From: Hymenobacter terrenus
Lineage (GTDB): Bacteria; Bacteroidota; Bacteroidia; Cytophagales; Hymenobacteraceae
Reading direction: 5' to 3'
DNA length: 64,000 bases
Assembly: GCF_000972495.1 (NCBI RefSeq)
Contig: NZ_LATM01000001.1
Coordinates: 269,241-333,240 of the forward strand
A program made the translations under genes and the position numbers. Under the pieces are notes generated by a model, which saw only the letters and a program-made list of their open reading frames with translations, did not search any database and had not been told where the DNA came from. Below, in pieces: positions 60,872 to 64,000 of the stretch (position 1 is the first letter of the stretch; the number at the start of each line of letters is the position of its first letter).

Positions 60872-62119
60872 GTGGATATTTTCGACCGGGTTTCGGCCAA
60901 CCGCGGCCCTTTGGGTTCGCAATCGCATTACGCTCACGGCTATTTTGCCTTTCCTAAGCTGGAGGGCCAAATCCAGCCCCGCATGCAGTTCCGTGGTAAA
61001 GAAGTGCTCACCTGGAGCCTGAACAACTACCTGGGTCTGGCCAACCACCCCGAAGTGCGGCAAGCCGACATCGACGGTGCCACGGAATACGGCATGGCCT
61101 ACCCCATGGGTGCCCGCATCATGAGCGGCAACTCGACTCTGCACGAGCAGCTGGAAAACGAGCTGGCTGATTTTGTGCAGAAGCCCGGCGCACTGCTCCT
61201 CAACTTCGGCTACCAGGGCGTGGTGAGCATCATCGACTCGCTGGTGAACCGCCACGATGTGATTGTATACGACGCGGAGTCGCACGCCTGCATCATCGAC
61301 GGTGTGCGCCTGCACCAAGGCAAGCGGTTCGTGTTTCCGCACAACGACATCGCCAACCTCGAAAAACAGCTGGAGCGCGCCAAGCGCCTGACCGACGAAA
61401 CTGGCGGCGGCATTCTCGTTATTACCGAAGGCATGTTCGGCATGTCGGGCAACCTTGGCAAGCTGCGCGAAATCGTGGAGCTGAAGAAGAAATTCGACTT
61501 CCGCATCTTCGTCGACGATGCTCATGGTTTTGGCACGCTGGGGCCCACTGGGGCCGGTACGGCCGAACATTTGGGCTGCCAGGACGGCGTAGACCTAATT
61601 TTTTACACTTTCGCTAAGAGCATGGCCAGCATCGGCGCGTTCGTCGCTGGGCAGGAAAGCGTGATTGAATATTTGCGCTACAACATGCGCAGCCAGATTT
61701 TCGCCAAATCGCTGCCCATGCCGCTCGTGATAGGGGCTCTGAAGCGCCTGGAACTGATTCGCAAGCACCCCGAATACCGCGAAAAGCTCTGGACTATCGT
61801 CCGGGCCCTGCAAGGCGGTCTGCGCGAGAAAGGCTTCAACATCGGTACCACCGAAACGCCGGTAACGCCCGTGTTCCTGAACGGTGAATTGTCGGAAGCG
61901 ACGGCCCTAACCTTTGATTTACGCGAGAATCACGGCATTTTCTGCTCTATCGTGGTGTATCCCGTTGTGCCCAAAGGTGTCATTATGCTCCGCCTCATTC
62001 CTACGGCGACGCACACGCTCGAGGACGTACAGGAAACGATTGCGGCTTTCGAAGTCATGGGTGCTAAGCTCGCTAAAGGGCTTTACAGCAAAACCCCCTC
62101 AACTGCTCAAACCGCTTAG
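60872..62119 (+). CDS. alpha-oxoamine synthase family enzyme (serine palmitoyltransferase/KBL-like)
   Basis: A 415-residue PLP enzyme of fold type I. LNNYLGLANHPEV near 50, YGMAYPMGARIMSGNSTLHEQLENELADFV, VDDAHGFGTLGPTGAGTAEH (PLP Asp/His), and FYTFAKSMASIGAFVAG with the Schiff-base lysine. This group includes serine palmitoyltransferase, KBL (2-amino-3-ketobutyrate CoA ligase), BioF and ALA synthase. In Bacteroidota that make sphingolipids this subtype is usually the serine palmitoyltransferase; the sequence alone does not settle the substrate. GTG at 60872 is used. It precedes the H1-like gene and is divergent from accC. Confidence 0.78.
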   Translation: MDIFDRVSANRGPLGSQSHYAHGYFAFPKLEGQIQPRMQFRGKEVLTWSLNNYLGLANHPEVRQADIDGATEYGMAYPMGARIMSGNSTLHEQLENELADFVQKPGALLLNFGYQGVVSIIDSLVNRHDVIVYDAESHACIIDGVRLHQGKRFVFPHNDIANLEKQLERAKRLTDETGGGILVITEGMFGMSGNLGKLREIVELKKKFDFRIFVDDAHGFGTLGPTGAGTAEHLGCQDGVDLIFYTFAKSMASIGAFVAGQESVIEYLRYNMRSQIFAKSLPMPLVIGALKRLELIRKHPEYREKLWTIVRALQGGLREKGFNIGTTETPVTPVFLNGELSEATALTFDLRENHGIFCSIVVYPVVPKGVIMLRLIPTATHTLEDVQETIAAFEVMGAKLAKGLYSKTPSTAQTA

Positions 62120-62137
62120 CAAAGCCTGCTGCGGCAC

Positions 62138-62178
62138 TTTACGCCGGCCGCCCGCGAGGGGAGCCGGCGTATTTGTTT
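62138..62178 (+). terminator. terminator after the oxoamine synthase gene
   Basis: TACGCCGGC pairs with GCCGGCGTA around a GC-rich loop, then TTTGTTTTT. Confidence 0.75.
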
Positions 62179-62373
62179 TTGTACGAATCTAAGCTAAGTG
62201 GTTTAGCGCTACTCGCTGGAATCAAGCTTTTTTTGCCGAAAATCCGCCTTTGAAAGCAGGTGAGGGGGTTTTAGAAAAAAAGCGAAAAACTTGCTTGCAT
62301 TTGAAATCCCTGTATATTAGGGCCGGCTTAACACCATCACAAACTCATTTTTCACCCCAAATCAATCCCCCCA

Positions 62374-62655
62374 ATGAACAATTTCAGCAAACTGAAAGAC
62401 CTCGTGATGTCGCTCGAAGATGATTTTTCGAAATTCTACGACAAGCAGAACGCTGCTGCTGGGACCCGCGTGCGCAAAGGCATGCAGGAACTGAAGACGA
62501 TGGCGCAGGCATTCCGCACTGAGGTGCAGAACACCAAGAACGCCGGTGCTGCTGCCGCTCCGGCTGCTGGTGCTAAGAAAGCCGCTCCCGCTAAGAAAGC
62601 TGCCCCCGCTGCAGCTAAAGCGGCACCGGCTAAGAAAGCTCCCGCTAAGAAGTAG
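62374..62655 (+). CDS. histone H1-like nucleoid protein
   Basis: A 93-residue protein: an N-terminal helical region (MNNFSKLKDLVMSLEDDFSKFYDKQNAAAGTRVRKGMQELKTMAQAFRTEVQNTKN) like Hc1-type proteins of Bacteroidota, then a Lys/Ala/Pro-rich tail of repeats such as KKAAPAKKAAPA. It should bind DNA non-specifically through the tail and compact the nucleoid. The AT-rich leader (62230-62340) suggests a strong promoter. It converges on tyrS, with a perfect terminator between. Confidence 0.85.
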   Translation: MNNFSKLKDLVMSLEDDFSKFYDKQNAAAGTRVRKGMQELKTMAQAFRTEVQNTKNAGAAAAPAAGAKKAAPAKKAAPAAAKAAPAKKAPAKK

Positions 62656-62723
62656 TCTAAGTCTGGGCTATAGAATCCGTCGGTTTTCTAGAATTCCACG
62701 GATTTGTAGAAGATTCCCTAATG

Positions 62724-62755
62724 AAAAGACCCCGCTGCCAGCAGCGGGGTCTTTT
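62724..62755. terminator. 15-bp perfect bidirectional terminator
   Basis: AAAAGACCCCGCTGC at 62724-62738 pairs perfectly with 62741-62755, with T runs both ways, between the converging H1-like and tyrS genes. Confidence 0.9.
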
Positions 62756-62778
62756 TTGTATCATCAGAGGAGCTGGTA

Positions 62779-64000
62779 TTATTCCAGCTCTATCAGGAAA
62801 TAGTTTTTCTTGCCTTTTTGCACCACTAGGTACCGGCCGGCCAGCAATGGCATTTCGGCTGCGTGGGCTTCAGGAGCAATTAGTTTTTCGCGGTTGATGC
62901 TCACGCCACCGGCTTGAATCATCTTCCGGGCTTCGCCCTTGGAGGGGAAGATTTTCTGCATGGTGGCCTCGCTGAGTAGGGTCACGGCGTTAATCTCTTC
63001 AAAATCGGTGCGGAGCACGTGAATGTGGGGTACGCCAGCGAAGATGTCGAGCAGGGTGGCTTCATCCAGCGCTTGGAGGGTGGCGAGGTCGCCTTTGCCA
63101 AACAGGACTTCGGAGGCTGCTATTGCGGCTTCGGTGGCTTCGGCCGAGTGCACGCGGGTAGTGACGTCGCGGGCCAGGGCCTTTTGCAACACGCGCAGGT
63201 GCGGGGCGGCGTTGTGCTCGGCTTCCAGGGCTTCGATTTCTTCTTGGCTCAGCAGCGTGAAGACGCGGATGAGGCGCGGGGCGTCGGCATCGGCGGCGTT
63301 GAGGAAAAACTGGTAGAACTGGTAGGGCGAGGTGAGCGTGGGGTCGAGCCAGACGGTTCCAGTTTCGGACTTGCCGTACTTGGTGCCGTCGGCTTTGGTG
63401 ATGAGCTGGCCGGTGAGGGCGTAGGCTTTGGCTTCGCGCTCGTCGGCGTTGGCGAGGCGGCGAATAAGCTCAGTGCCGGTCGTGATGTTGCCCCATTGGT
63501 CGCTGGCACCCATTTGCAGGGTGCAGCCCAGGGTTTTGTGCAGGTGTACGAAGTCGTAGCCTTGCAGCAGCTGGTAGCTGAACTCGGTGTAGCTGATGCC
63601 GCTGCTGTCGCCTTCCTCGCCGCCGCTGATGCGGCGCTTCACCGACTCTTTGGCCATCATGTAATTTACGGTGAGGTGCTTGCCCACCTCCCGCAGGAAC
63701 TCCAGGAAGCCGAAATTCTTGAACCAGTCGTAGTTGTTGACGACCAGCGCGCCGGTTGGGCCCTCGGAGAAGTCCAGAAACTTCTCTAGCTGCGCGCGGA
63801 TGCCGTCCTGGTTGCGGCGCAGGGTGATTTCGTCGAGCAGGTTGCGCTCGGCAGATTTGCCGCTGGGGTCGCCAATCATGCCGGTGGCACCGCCCACAAG
63901 GGCCACGGGGCGGTGGCCGGCCCGCTGCAAGTGCACCAGCAGCATGATGGTGGCCAGGTTGCCGATGTGTAGGGACGAAGCCGTGGGGTCGAAGCCGATG
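62779..64000 (-). CDS. tyrS: tyrosyl-tRNA synthetase, 5' end beyond window
   Basis: A TyrS lacking its N-terminus because the window ends. The frame stays open to 64000 and reads [55 protein letters not shown], with the HIGN signature of class I synthetases. It continues with [44 protein letters not shown], the KMSKS-like [14 protein letters not shown], and a C-terminal S4-like end ([25 protein letters not shown]). It charges tRNA-Tyr. An internal ATG at 63945 is not the start. About 30-40 N-terminal residues should lie past the edge. Confidence 0.95.
   Translation of the reverse strand, partial: IGFDPTASSLHIGNLATIMLLVHLQRAGHRPVALVGGATGMIGDPSGKSAERNLLDEITLRRNQDGIRAQLEKFLDFSEGPTGALVVNNYDWFKNFGFLEFLREVGKHLTVNYMMAKESVKRRISGGEEGDSSGISYTEFSYQLLQGYDFVHLHKTLGCTLQMGASDQWGNITTGTELIRRLANADEREAKAYALTGQLITKADGTKYGKSETGTVWLDPTLTSPYQFYQFFLNAADADAPRLIRVFTLLSQEEIEALEAEHNAAPHLRVLQKALARDVTTRVHSAEATEAAIAASEVLFGKGDLATLQALDEATLLDIFAGVPHIHVLRTDFEEINAVTLLSEATMQKIFPSKGEARKMIQAGGVSINREKLIAPEAHAAEMPLLAGRYLVVQKGKKNYFLIELE

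Overview
The window looks like a chromosome segment of a GC-rich member of the Bacteroidota, most likely Hymenobacter or a close relative in the Cytophagales. The evidence is type IX secretion (T9SS) C-terminal domains, gliding-associated domains, DUF1501/DUF1800 proteins, a bacillithiol gene, a short lysine/alanine-rich H1-like protein, a ~287-residue primary sigma factor, and -7 boxes of the form TAnnTTTG. Genus assignment is inference.

Region 1 (1-15.4 kb): a DUF4272 protein, a flavin-reductase-like protein divergent from an M28 peptidase, an orphan InsA-like zinc-ribbon/HTH protein, then a coherent carboxylate-use cluster. It runs: outer-membrane porin, MHS-type MFS transporter, small membrane protein, sodium/solute-symporter-fused histidine kinase, receiver-only response regulator, PrpE-like acyl-CoA synthetase and acetyl-CoA synthetase. 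The genes suggest uptake, sensing and CoA activation of acetate/propionate-type acids. An IVS-like element (four-helix-bundle gene between near-perfect inverted repeats) sits between the regulator and the PrpE-like gene, and a 21-bp tandem repeat array sits between the two synthetases.

Region 2 (15.4-26 kb): a DUF1501 (T9SS cargo)/DUF1800 pair, a DnaQ-GIY-YIG nuclease, a frameshifted remnant followed by two tandem paralogous membrane proteins of unknown function, a helical hypothetical, a PA2169/DUF2383 protein and an AI-2E-family permease.

Region 3 (26-41 kb): parE and parC, separated by about 5.7 kb of accessory material: an overlapping DUF3238-like/DUF6843 pair, a decayed HTH gene and a large PKD/gliding-C-terminal secreted protein. 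A TPR protein and a large beta-propeller T9SS cargo follow.

Region 4 (41-54.6 kb): housekeeping genes: TPR lipoprotein, thrS, infC (apparently starting at ATA), rpmI, rplT, tRNA-Met(CAT), a START-like protein, an LptF/LptG permease, rpsO, pnp, rpoD, trxB and an M23/LysM peptidase.

Region 5 (54.6-64 kb): bshB1, an adenosine deaminase gene with one in-frame TGA, a hypothetical with one in-frame TAG, a second 21-bp repeat array, an Xre/RES toxin-antitoxin pair, a 166-bp inverted-repeat element, a biotin carboxylase, an alpha-oxoamine synthase (serine-palmitoyltransferase-like), an H1-like protein and the 3' part of tyrS.

The most notable observations are the IVS-like element, the two copies of the 21-bp repeat family, the non-canonical infC start, the two nonsense-interrupted genes, and the transport/sensing/activation cluster whose response regulator has no output domain.
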